Below are positions 7,808-15,938 of a stretch of 32,301 nt of DNA, piece by piece. The notes under the pieces are model-generated. The model saw nothing but the letters and a program-made list of their open reading frames with translations, was not told the origin of the DNA and did not search any database. Each line of letters begins with the position of its first letter. Within the stretch, counting starts at the first letter, position 1. The translations under genes and the position numbers were made by a program. This DNA is from Desulfurobacterium sp. (GTDB lineage Bacteria > Aquificota > Aquificia > Desulfurobacteriales > Desulfurobacteriaceae), in contig JALSLT010000105.1 of assembly GCA_026988135.1 (NCBI GenBank), positions 1-32,301 of the forward strand. Direction: 5' to 3'.

Positions 7808-8777
7808 TAAATTCCCTCCTTAGCGCGTATTTGTGAACCAATTTTAATAAATCGGGAGCATCAAACTTAACAAGATGTGCATCTGCTCCAACAAACTTAC
7901 TTTTACTCATATTAGCTTGGTCACTAAGTGAAGTGTTAATTATAACAGGTATTTTTGAAAGTTCCGGATTTTCTTTAACTTTTTTTGTAAATGTTAATCC
8001 GTCCATACCCGGCATCTCAATATCTGAAATTATAAGCTGAACATAGTCAGTAATATCTTCATTCGTATTTTTCGCTTCTTTAAGCCACTGATACAGGGTT
8101 TCAAGCCCCTCTATACCGTTAGTGGTTTCATAAACCGTATGTCCATCCTCCGTAAGAATTTTCTTCATAATTCTCCTTGCAACGGAACTATCATCAAGAA
8201 TTAGAATTTTAAAATGCTCATCAGATGTTATTCCAAGTTTCCTTTTTTGAATCTCAGAAACTTCAATGATTTTTATCATCCCAAGCTCATCAAGAATACC
8301 TTCAAAATCAAGTAGAAGAAGTAGTTTATCGTCTTCTATATCAATAACACCGACAATTTTCCCTCCAAACCTATTATTCATACTATCCGGAGGTGTCTTT
8401 ATCTCATTCCACTTTAAACGGCGAATTCTTTTAGCCTCGTGTATTGTTATCCCCACAGTCTCCCTAAGAAACTCCATAACGGTGGTATATTTTTCCTCTG
8501 TAGCAGGCTCTATCTTCATCCATCTCGCCAGAGAAAGCAAAGGTATATTCTCATCTCTAACCTTTGCAATACCAAGAACTTCAGGTATCGACTTGGGTGT
8601 TTTCGCAAGTTGCTCGGGAGTAAAAATAACCTCTTTTACTTTTGCAACATTAACTCCAAGAGCCCACTCATAAACACTTCCGTCGTCAAGCTTCTCGTAC
8701 ATCCTAAAATCAACTATCTCAAGCTCGTTTGCACCGGTTTCAAGAATCTTTGGAAGAAACTCTTTCTTTTTAGGCAT
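7794..8777 (-). CDS. cheV: Chemotaxis coupling/receiver protein CheV
   Basis: CheV fuses a CheW-like coupling domain (about residues 15-170) with a receiver domain (about 188-320). It docks CheA to receptors and adjusts the array when phosphorylated. In the CheW part, SIPEVLGIAKVRDENIPLLS corresponds to the coupling core. In the receiver, Asp195-Asp196, phosphoacceptor Asp252 (SDIEMPGMDG), Thr282 or Ser283 and Lys304 are present. The Lys is followed by FDAP instead of the common PF. At 327 residues it is of usual size. The start codon comes immediately after the stop of the receptor gene. With no CheR or CheB nearby, CheV may carry much of the adaptation, which is inference. Confidence 0.94.
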   Translation of the reverse strand: MPKKKEFLPKILETGANELEIVDFRMYEKLDDGSVYEWALGVNVAKVKEVIFTPEQLAKTPKSIPEVLGIAKVRDENIPLLSLARWMKIEPATEEKYTTVMEFLRETVGITIHEAKRIRRLKWNEIKTPPDSMNNRFGGKIVGVIDIEDDKLLLLLDFEGILDELGMIKIIEVSEIQKRKLGITSDEHFKILILDDSSVARRIMKKILTEDGHTVYETTNGIEGLETLYQWLKEAKNTNEDITDYVQLIISDIEMPGMDGLTFTKKVKENPELSKIPVIINTSLSDQANMSKSKFVGADAHLVKFDAPDLLKLVHKYALRREFNAST

Positions 8778-10679
8778 TTAGTTTTCGCCTCCGTTTCTTG
8801 AAGAATTTAGAAAGGTTTTTATACATACAACAACTTTTGTTGCTACCTCATTCGCAACACTAATCAACTTATCAGACTTTTCAAGAGCCTCACTAAAATC
8901 ATTTGTCTGAAGGGCAACAGCTACCTCTTTAGACTCCACCAAAATATCCTCAAGAAGCTCCTCTATCTCGGTAATAGTCGATGTTAGTTCGGGATAATCC
9001 CCGGTTATTTTATGAAACACATGACTAACATTCCCCATTTTATTCATAAGAATATTCGTATTCGTTATATAAACCGTGTCCGCCGGTAATCCCGCAACAA
9101 ACACTTTTCTAATATTGTCTTCAACAGACTCAACAATATCAAGAACATCTTTTACAATATCTATCATCTCTTTAGCTTCACCAAGGTCAACCATATCAAA
9201 CGTGGCAAGAACTTTCTTTATTTCCGTTTTTGTTCTATCGGAGTTTTTAATCACACTGTCCGTAACACTTGCAAGGTTTTGGATGATTTCGGAAGAAGAT
9301 TTAATCCTTTCCACTATCGTGTTAATATGTTTCTCCTCCTCTTCCACGGAATCAAATAGCTTATTTATGATATTCAAAGTATCTTCGGCAGAATCTTTTA
9401 TGTTGTTGTAAACCTCTTTATTCTGGCTGAAAATTTCCATACCGTCATTAACCGCTTTTGTTGCTTCTTCCGTAATTTTAGTTGTTTTGGACATCTTCTC
9501 ACGCATATTTTTAACTACTTCTTTGATTTCCACCGCAGACTTATTGGTTCTCTCTGCAAGTTTTCTTACTTCATCAGCAACAACAGCAAATCCTCTCCCG
9601 GCTTCTCCCGCTCTTGCAGCCTCTATCGCAGCATTAAGAGCAAGAAGGTTTGTCTGCTCGGTAATAGAAGTAATAACCTCAACAACCTGATCAATCTGTT
9701 CGGTTTGATGTCTCAAATCATCAACAACGTCTTGAAGATTACCGGTAATAGAGTGGATATATTTCATCTGCTCTATTGATGACGTTGTTTTTTCCTCCGC
9801 CTTTCCTAAGTACTCCAGAATCTTACTGTAATTTACCTTTAGCTGGTCTGAAACTTCAACAAGCTCTCCAATCTGCTCTTTTATAAGATTCGCAGCTTCA
9901 GACTCCTCTTTTGATGTCTCAATAACCTGTCTTATGTTGTTTAAAACAACAGATATTGAAACCGCAGTATCTATAGCCTGGAACAGACTTTCTTTGGCAG
10001 CCTTAAGGTTTGAGATTATCATCTGTTGAGTTGTTTTTATCTTTTTCTCTATCTCTCTATCAGCAGTTGCATCTCTCCATGTGGCAAGATAACCTCTAAC
10101 AGAGCCATCTTTATTAAGAATAAGGTGTCTGTAGGACGCCATCACATAGGAACCAACGGGAATATCCGCATTTTTAAGATGTTCTCCCGGCCTTAATGTT
10201 TTTAGAAGAGTTTTGATTCTCTCAGGGTCCTTATGCATAACGTGAATTGATGTACCTATAATATTATCAGAATTTATTCCCCACTGTTTCATAAATATAT
10301 CTTTCCACTTGGAAGCAGCCTCTACCGCCCTCCTATTCGCAAGAATAATCTCATTTCCGGCTTTACCAGGTTTAAATTCCGGAGAAGCAAGGAAAAAGGC
10401 TTCTTCCATGAAAGAATCAACTATCTGTTTATACATATAAAGGTCATTATCTATCTCATCTTTTTCTTTTTTAAGCTGCTCTATCTCCTGCTCAAGAATT
10501 TTTTTGTCAGCCTCAATTGAAGATTTTATTTTCTCTACTTCCTCTAACGCTTCTTTTTTCTCCTTCCCACAAGCTTCAAGCTGCTCTTTAAGTTTCTCTA
10601 TCTCTTTTTCAAGATTTGAAATTGTTTTTTTAAGAAAAACCGTAGATTCTCCATTTCCGTTTCCTCTGCCGCCAAACAT
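8778..10679 (-). CDS. Soluble PAS-containing methyl-accepting chemotaxis protein
   Basis: This 633-residue chemoreceptor has no signal peptide or membrane segment, so it should work in cytoplasmic or membrane-associated arrays. Domains in order: a long coiled coil (about 15-90); a PAS-like sensor (about 85-210) ending in DGSVRGYLATWRDATADREI; then the MCP signalling region, with the conserved hairpin tip from about 340 to 380 (TNLLALNAAIEAARAGEAGR, then GFAVVADEVRKLAERT). A C-terminal extension of roughly 110 residues beyond the MCP helices resembles no domain I know. PAS ligands vary (haem, flavin, small molecules), and I see no decisive residue. The ATG follows the cheW stop directly, with GGAGGAG upstream. 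Confidence 0.92.
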   Translation of the reverse strand: MFGGRGNGNGESTVFLKKTISNLEKEIEKLKEQLEACGKEKKEALEEVEKIKSSIEADKKILEQEIEQLKKEKDEIDNDLYMYKQIVDSFMEEAFFLASPEFKPGKAGNEIILANRRAVEAASKWKDIFMKQWGINSDNIIGTSIHVMHKDPERIKTLLKTLRPGEHLKNADIPVGSYVMASYRHLILNKDGSVRGYLATWRDATADREIEKKIKTTQQMIISNLKAAKESLFQAIDTAVSISVVLNNIRQVIETSKEESEAANLIKEQIGELVEVSDQLKVNYSKILEYLGKAEEKTTSSIEQMKYIHSITGNLQDVVDDLRHQTEQIDQVVEVITSITEQTNLLALNAAIEAARAGEAGRGFAVVADEVRKLAERTNKSAVEIKEVVKNMREKMSKTTKITEEATKAVNDGMEIFSQNKEVYNNIKDSAEDTLNIINKLFDSVEEEEKHINTIVERIKSSSEIIQNLASVTDSVIKNSDRTKTEIKKVLATFDMVDLGEAKEMIDIVKDVLDIVESVEDNIRKVFVAGLPADTVYITNTNILMNKMGNVSHVFHKITGDYPELTSTITEIEELLEDILVESKEVAVALQTNDFSEALEKSDKLISVANEVATKVVVCIKTFLNSSRNGGEN

Positions 10680-11186
10680 TTAACTCTCCTCCCGGGAAAA
10701 GATTGTTTTAGTATTTAAAGTTATCAAAAGCTCATTATTGCCAAGTTGCACAACGCCTTTAACGTGTCTTGTTTCTATTCCTATTGTCCCTATCGGCTCC
10801 GGCAAAACATCGTCTTCAAAAAACTTTATAGAACCCACTATCTCATCAACTATTATACCCACTTCTCCGAAATCTGTATCAAGAATAATTATTCTATTTT
10901 CAGTATAAATATTTTCCGGTAAATTTTCGGAAATTCCAAGCTTCTTTTTTACAGTAGCAACAGGCACTATTTTCCCCCTTAGATTCATAACACCTAAAAC
11001 AAATTCCGGGGACTTGGGAACAGGGGTTATATTTTTATCTGTCGTAATCTCTACAATCTCCTTTATGGAAATACCCACAAGCTCATTTTCAAGCTTAAAA
11101 CCTATAACCTGAATCTCTTCCGAAACAGCTGTACCTACTATATTTTCTATTTCCATCTCTTTCGTTTTTCCGTCCTCTACCTGCAT
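10680..11186 (-). CDS. cheW: Chemotaxis coupling protein CheW
   Basis: CheW bridges chemoreceptors and the regulatory domain of CheA. The 168-residue product is a single CheW domain: IQVIGFKLENELVGISIKEI, a PEFVLGVMNLRGKIVPVATV core, GEVGIIVDEIVGSIKFFEDD, and GVVQLGNNELLITLN. About 20 residues precede the domain. I place the start at the ATG at 11186, which shares one base with the cheA stop (TGATG). A GTG one codon upstream is possible. Its place between cheA and a receptor gene supports a role in the array fed by the two receptors of this unit. Confidence 0.95.
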   Translation of the reverse strand: MQVEDGKTKEMEIENIVGTAVSEEIQVIGFKLENELVGISIKEIVEITTDKNITPVPKSPEFVLGVMNLRGKIVPVATVKKKLGISENLPENIYTENRIIILDTDFGEVGIIVDEIVGSIKFFEDDVLPEPIGTIGIETRHVKGVVQLGNNELLITLNTKTIFSREES

Positions 11187-13228
11187 CACAGCACCCCTAA
11201 AAGCTGTTTTTTTACATCACTAAGCAGTGAGTTTATATCAAGTATCAAAATTACCTTTCCATCGCCTGCTATCGTTGCACCGGCTATTCCTGGAACATCC
11301 TCAAGAAGCTCTCCCATAGACTTTATTACTATCTCCTCTTCTCCAAAAAGCTTATCAACTGCAACTGCAATATACTTTTCTCCCACTTTTACAACAACAA
11401 CAAATCTTTTATCTTCCGACTCCTCTACACCAAGAAGCTCGTTCAGATTAAATAACGGAAGCACTTCATCCCTTAAAACAAGACTCTTAAATCTTCCTAC
11501 ACTTTTAACTTTTTCTTTTTCATATTTAACTATCTCTATAATAGCATGAAGAGGAATTGAGAATATCTGATTGTTTACACCGATAATGAGGGTTCTTATT
11601 ATCGCTACCGTAAGAGGAAGTTTTAGAATTATCGTTGCTCCTTTGCCTTCTTCGCTATCTATCTCTATAGTCCCTCGTAAAGAATAAATAACAGAAGCAA
11701 CAACATCCATCCCGACGCCACGGCCCGAAAGTTCGGTAACCTGGTCATTTGTTGAAAATCCCGGCATCAATATAAGGCTAAAGGCATCCTTGTCCGACAT
11801 CTGTTTTGCCTGATCCTGAGTTATAAGCCCTTTTTCTATCGCTTTCTGCTTAACCTTTTCAACATTTATTCCCCTTCCATCGTCTGAAATTCCTATAATA
11901 ATGTGATCTCCTTCATGATATGCAAAAAGTTTTATGTTACCAACTTCAGGTTTGCCCATCATCATTCTTTCTTCCGGAGACTCTAAACCGTGATCAAGAG
12001 AATTTCGGACAAGATGAATCAAAGGGTCTTCCAATTTATCAAGAATAGATTTATCAAGCTCCGTATCTTCACCTTCTATAACAAGATTAACTTTTTTCCC
12101 AAGTTTTTTCGAAAGATCTCTAACCATCCTTGGAAACTTTGAAAATATCTTCTTTATAGGTTGCATTCTCAGCTTCATAACAGCAACCTGAAGATCACTA
12201 ACAGTCCTATCCATACCTATCACGGTTTCATTAAGCTGCTCTACCGTTTCGGAACGGACCTCCTTCTCAAGCTGAGAAAGAAGTCTCATTATTCTGTTTC
12301 TATCAAGAACTATCTCACCAACTAAATTCATTAAACTTTCTATTCTTTCAACATCTATTCTTATAACATCTCCGCTTTTTTTCTTCTCTTTAGAGGTAAT
12401 TTTTGAGGAAGACTTCCGAGTCGTCGAAACATCCATGGAAGGCTTGGTTTCTTCAATGCTCTCTTTTTTTTCCGTATCTGATTTTGCTATATCAGGAGGG
12501 GAAAATTGCTCACTCTCTGACTTTTCAATATCTTCCTCCTCTTCCACATCTACAAGCTCTTTAATGTCTTTTCCTTCTTCTATAAGTTCTTCAATAACAG
12601 GAATAATATCCATAGGCCGCTCTTCCGGAGACATCAGTATTATCTCTTCTAAAAGTCCTGCCAAATCTTTATCAGGATATTTCTCTATAAGCTTTTTCAA
12701 ATCTTCGGGAAGATCAACTTTAAATTTCAATTTTTTCTGTCGATTTTTATTTTCTCTGTTTTCTGTTTTTTCATCTGTTGTTTTGTCCGGTTTATTTTCT
12801 TCTATGCCGGGAGAAGACACACCAACCCCTTCAAGAATTGAATCAAGCTTTTGAAGGATATCCACTATATCTTCAGGAGACGGAATCTCGTTTTCATTTT
12901 TCAACAATTCAATTGATTCTTTTAACCTATCAAGACCTTCAAACAGAATATCAAGCTGAGCGGAAGTAATCTTTAATTCCTTATTCCTAACTTTATTGAA
13001 AATATCTTCCATCCGATGAGCAAGTTCAATAATAGAAGTGAGATTTAAAAATCCCGCTCCCCCTTTTAAGGTATGCATCCCTCTAAAAATACGATTTATA
13101 AGCTCACTATCCTCAGGAGAATTTTCAAGATCTATCAAATCCTGGTCAAGGTTATCCAAAATCTCTGAAGCCTCTACCAAAAACTCTTCAAATATCTCCT
13201 GCATATCCGGAGGTATATCTATCTTCAT
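11186..13228 (-). CDS. cheA: Chemotaxis histidine kinase CheA
   Basis: CheA autophosphorylates in response to receptors and passes phosphate to CheY and CheV. The 680 residues show an Hpt domain with phosphorylated His52 (RGMHTLKGGAGFLN). A charged linker region of about 170 residues follows. The dimerisation helices lie near 288-360. The HATPase lies near 365-535, with N-box HLVRNSLDHG at 405-414, DDGRG at 449-453 and GRGVGMDV further on. A CheW-like domain covers about 540-678. A canonical CheY-binding P2 domain is not obvious. The segment at 168-232 may replace it. The GAGGAG ribosome site overlaps the stop region of the preceding receptor gene, and the 3' end overlaps cheW by one base. 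Confidence 0.96.
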   Translation of the reverse strand: MKIDIPPDMQEIFEEFLVEASEILDNLDQDLIDLENSPEDSELINRIFRGMHTLKGGAGFLNLTSIIELAHRMEDIFNKVRNKELKITSAQLDILFEGLDRLKESIELLKNENEIPSPEDIVDILQKLDSILEGVGVSSPGIEENKPDKTTDEKTENRENKNRQKKLKFKVDLPEDLKKLIEKYPDKDLAGLLEEIILMSPEERPMDIIPVIEELIEEGKDIKELVDVEEEEDIEKSESEQFSPPDIAKSDTEKKESIEETKPSMDVSTTRKSSSKITSKEKKKSGDVIRIDVERIESLMNLVGEIVLDRNRIMRLLSQLEKEVRSETVEQLNETVIGMDRTVSDLQVAVMKLRMQPIKKIFSKFPRMVRDLSKKLGKKVNLVIEGEDTELDKSILDKLEDPLIHLVRNSLDHGLESPEERMMMGKPEVGNIKLFAYHEGDHIIIGISDDGRGINVEKVKQKAIEKGLITQDQAKQMSDKDAFSLILMPGFSTNDQVTELSGRGVGMDVVASVIYSLRGTIEIDSEEGKGATIILKLPLTVAIIRTLIIGVNNQIFSIPLHAIIEIVKYEKEKVKSVGRFKSLVLRDEVLPLFNLNELLGVEESEDKRFVVVVKVGEKYIAVAVDKLFGEEEIVIKSMGELLEDVPGIAGATIAGDGKVILILDINSLLSDVKKQLLGVL

Positions 13229-13233
13229 AACGG

Positions 13234-15513
13234 CTACTCCTCATTAAGTCTTTTTGCACAATCTTCTAAAATTTCGACCTTTTCCTTAACCTTTTTAGAT
13301 GCTTCTTTAACACCCTTAGCACTTCCCTCAAGTGCAGAAACATAAAAAGCTGTTTTATCTGTCAACACTACCTGGTCGGAAACCACTTCAACTACGTTTC
13401 TTGTACTTTCCTTAACAGTTTCAATCCCCTTCTTTATCACATCACTTTCCTTCTTTTCATTCTCTATTATTTTAGCTATATTTTCTATCATTCCATCTGT
13501 TTCTTCAAGCTTCATTTTGATACTATCAATCGCCTTAAGAGCAACCTGGGACGACTCTTTTCCCCTTTTTGAAAGGTCCTGCGTCTCCATTGCAACATCA
13601 ACAGTTTCCTGAACAACACTTTTTATCTCATCAATAAACCTACTTATCTCTTTTGTAGCTGTTGATGAAAGCTTGGCAAGCTTCCTAACTTCATCGGCAA
13701 CAACGGCAAAACCCTTCCCGGCCTCTCCTGCTCTTGCCGCTTCTATCGCAGCATTCAAAGATAACAGATTAGTTTTTTGAGTTATGTTAAGTATTGTTTG
13801 CAGGATAGAATCAACCTCATCCGCTTTCTTTTTAACTTCGTATATCCTGTTTATAGACCTGTTTGTTGATTCACTCATCGCATCAATAATATCTATTGTT
13901 CCCGTAATTTTTTGAGTATTCTCTATAATCTCCTGAATATTTTGAGCAGAAACTTTCCTAATCTTCTCTATACTCTCGGATAAAATCTCTACATCATTAA
14001 ACAATTTCTGAAGAGATTCCACCATTTTACTTATATTTTTATCTTCTTTTGCCGCCTCCGATTTTATTTTTCCAAAGTTTTCCACAAACATGTCTATATG
14101 TTTTCTTAACTTTTCTATTTTCTCCATCCCATAAGCTATACTTACTGAAAGTTCCTTATAAACCTCGGACAGATCCTTGATAAGCTCTTTCTGCTCTTCA
14201 ACACCAATACTTAAAGATTTCTCATAAAAAATGCAATTTTCCCTTTTGTTTAAACCGTTAAATATAGCAATAGCCATCTCCTTACATCCAGGATAACCGC
14301 AAGCTGTACAGTTTTTAATATCCTCTTTTGAAAATTTATGCATCTTTCTGAATATATCGTAAATCTGCTCTTCTGTTGGAATTTTTATCTCGGAAGTAAA
14401 GTTATCGTGAAGATTCTTAAACGTTCTCTCGTAAAATCCCGGCTTCCAGTATTCATCAAGAATATCATCTATCGCATTTTCAGGGGGTTTCTCTTTATAA
14501 AGCTCTTTGAATTTTTCTACCTGCCTTCTGAATCTCTCTTTTATATGGTGTTCAGCTTCATCAAGGGTAAATCGCTCTTCTGTGGTGGTAGCAGGTCCGC
14601 CAACACATCCCCACTCACAGTTTAAACAATCAACAAGGAGCGGCTGAACACCTTTTTCAACAGACTTCTTGTATGAATCAAGATACTTATAAACAATTTC
14701 AGGAGCTTCTATTTTCCGTGTTTTTTCTCTTATCCCGGGCATAAAGCGCTCTGCTGTTTTAAGAAGACCTCCCGGCTCTGGAAAAAACACAGCTCTTTCT
14801 GCCGGTGGGTTGTCGTATTCAACTTCAGGAAACATCGAAAGGTCAACAAGACTTTTTTCAAAAAACTTCCTTAAAGAGTAGAAAGTAACGTTGTAATCCC
14901 CAAGACCAACCTCATCAAACTCCCTTCTTTTAGCTATACAAGGAGATATAACGACAACTCTACAATCTTTATACTTGGGCAAAAACTCCTTCATCCATTT
15001 AACAGTACAAAGCATCGGGCTCAAGACAGGAGAAAGATACTTTAAAAGCTCCGGTCTATAAAGCTCTATATAGGTTACAAGAGCCGGACAGGGAGAAGCG
15101 ATAACCGTTTCAGGATTTTTCTCTTTTATGTACTCTACATAGGTTTTCGTACAAAGCTCAGCACCAAAACTTACATCAAATACAGCCTTTACCCCTATGG
15201 ACTTAAGCCACCCATTAAGTCTCAAATAATCTTTTGGGAATTCCGCTGCAACAGCAGGTGCAACTATTGCAACCATGGGAACGCCGGCTTTCAAGTCTCT
15301 TACGAATTTATCAAAATCATCTTTAGGGAAACGAGCTCCGTGTTCGCAAACCTTTATACACTCACCACACCCCACACATAAATCATTATTTATCTCAGGA
15401 TGCTCACCTGAAACATCATGACAGCATTTGGCAACACAAACCCTTAAACAGGCATTACAATCAACACACCTCGAACTATCAACCCCAACAACACCAGATA
15501 GATACTCTTTCAT
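13234..15513 (-). CDS. [FeFe]-hydrogenase-like iron-sulfur chemoreceptor (hydrogenase-MCP fusion)
   Basis: With the chosen start the product has 759 residues and no membrane segment. Domains in order: two ferredoxin-type CxxCxxCxxxC sites (Cys16/19/22/26 and Cys46/49/52/56); an [FeFe]-hydrogenase large-subunit domain (about 75-320); a 4-Cys Fe-S domain (Cys402/405/410/427, CTACGYPGC); a long coiled coil; and an MCP signalling tip (about 575-617, NLLSLNAAIEAARAGEAGKG). The three H-cluster loops are present but altered: ASPCPA (Cys142) for TSCCP, SPCIAKRRE (Cys192) for MPCxxK, and NCEWGCVGGP (Cys299, Cys303) for CxxGCxxGGG. The four cluster cysteines remain, while the proton-relay Cys and the L2 Met are replaced, as in putative sensory hydrogenases. 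It lies directly before cheA. I infer an H2 or redox receptor. A purely Fe-S redox sensor is the alternative. Confidence 0.9.
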   Translation of the reverse strand: MKEYLSGVVGVDSSRCVDCNACLRVCVAKCCHDVSGEHPEINNDLCVGCGECIKVCEHGARFPKDDFDKFVRDLKAGVPMVAIVAPAVAAEFPKDYLRLNGWLKSIGVKAVFDVSFGAELCTKTYVEYIKEKNPETVIASPCPALVTYIELYRPELLKYLSPVLSPMLCTVKWMKEFLPKYKDCRVVVISPCIAKRREFDEVGLGDYNVTFYSLRKFFEKSLVDLSMFPEVEYDNPPAERAVFFPEPGGLLKTAERFMPGIREKTRKIEAPEIVYKYLDSYKKSVEKGVQPLLVDCLNCEWGCVGGPATTTEERFTLDEAEHHIKERFRRQVEKFKELYKEKPPENAIDDILDEYWKPGFYERTFKNLHDNFTSEIKIPTEEQIYDIFRKMHKFSKEDIKNCTACGYPGCKEMAIAIFNGLNKRENCIFYEKSLSIGVEEQKELIKDLSEVYKELSVSIAYGMEKIEKLRKHIDMFVENFGKIKSEAAKEDKNISKMVESLQKLFNDVEILSESIEKIRKVSAQNIQEIIENTQKITGTIDIIDAMSESTNRSINRIYEVKKKADEVDSILQTILNITQKTNLLSLNAAIEAARAGEAGKGFAVVADEVRKLAKLSSTATKEISRFIDEIKSVVQETVDVAMETQDLSKRGKESSQVALKAIDSIKMKLEETDGMIENIAKIIENEKKESDVIKKGIETVKESTRNVVEVVSDQVVLTDKTAFYVSALEGSAKGVKEASKKVKEKVEILEDCAKRLNEE

Positions 15514-15521
15514 AATTGGAA

Positions 15522-15530
15522 CCCTCTCCT
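15522..15530 (-). promoter_or_regulatory. Ribosome binding site deciding the hydrogenase-MCP start
   Basis: AGGAGAGGG on the minus strand lies eight bases before the ATG at 15513. A TTG at 15537 is in frame but would place the start upstream of this site and inside cheZ, so the ATG form is preferred. Confidence 0.65.
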
Positions 15531-15850
15531 CAATCAAAAAACTTATCTACTTCAGACTGTGAAGTGATATTCTCATCATCAAGTCGCCAATGGATATCAA
15601 TTTTGTTATCGTCACTTGAAAGAAACTTTTTAACTTTTTCTATTCTCTGAGAAATAATATCCTGCTTACCTGTTGCAACAATTATATCCTGAACAAGTTT
15701 AGATATAAGAGATCTATAGTCTTCCGGAAGTTGATGCGTTAAGTTATTCATCTCCTTTGCACTCCCGATTATTTCAAAGACCATTTTATCCCCTTCTTCT
15801 CTCGCCTTTTTAAGTTGTCTAAGAACAAGCTTCCTATCTTTATCACTCAT
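15530..15850 (-). CDS. cheZ: Minimal CheZ-like CheY-phosphate phosphatase
   Basis: This 106-residue, mostly helical protein heads the chemotaxis unit. Two features point to CheZ. First, the helix IIVATGKQDIISQRIEKV carries the D-x-x-x-Q pattern (Asp64, Gln68) of the CheZ active site, where E. coli has QDLTGQ. Second, the extreme C terminus SQSEVDKFFD resembles the CheY-binding tail of CheZ and the similar N-terminal peptide of FliM. CheZ usually has about 200 residues, so this is a much reduced form with a short hairpin. The ATG at 15850 with GGGGGAG three bases upstream is preferred over an upstream ATG at 15898 that lacks a ribosome site. Context beside cheA, cheW, cheV and cheY fits. Family assignment is by motif only. 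Confidence 0.7.
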   Translation of the reverse strand: MSDKDRKLVLRQLKKAREEGDKMVFEIIGSAKEMNNLTHQLPEDYRSLISKLVQDIIVATGKQDIISQRIEKVKKFLSSDDNKIDIHWRLDDENITSQSEVDKFFD

Positions 15851-15862
15851 GAACTCCCCCTT

Positions 15863-15891
15863 TTGATTTGTAAAATCTAAACATTTATAAT
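15863..15891 (+). promoter_or_regulatory. Near-consensus sigma-70-type promoter for ridA-rsmI
   Basis: TTGATT at 15863-15868 and TATAAT at 15886-15891 are separated by exactly 17 bases. Transcription would start near 15898 and leave a leader of about 40 bases with CCCGGAG before the ridA ATG. The element lies in the divergent gap ahead of cheZ, so the two promoters may interfere. Confidence 0.65.
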
Positions 15892-15938
15892 TTATCACAA
15901 CTTATGGTTTACTAAAACTATATTTCCCGGAGAAAACA

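Noticed and set aside
12435..12854. 139-codon plus-strand open frame antisense to cheA
   Set aside because: Its Ser runs are the mirror of the Glu/Asp-rich linker of CheA, and it has no plausible start signal.
13234..15513. Metabolic [FeFe]-hydrogenase
   Set aside because: The H-cluster loops lack the proton-relay Cys and the L2 Met, the protein ends in an MCP domain, and it sits in a chemotaxis operon, so a catalytic hydrogenase is unlikely.
15851..15938. Flagellar sigma-28 or sigma-54 promoter for the cheZ-flhA unit
   Set aside because: Neither TAAA-N15-GCCGATAA nor a GG/GC pair of the sigma-54 type is visible. Only A/T-rich sequence with poor -10/-35 matches occurs on the minus strand.
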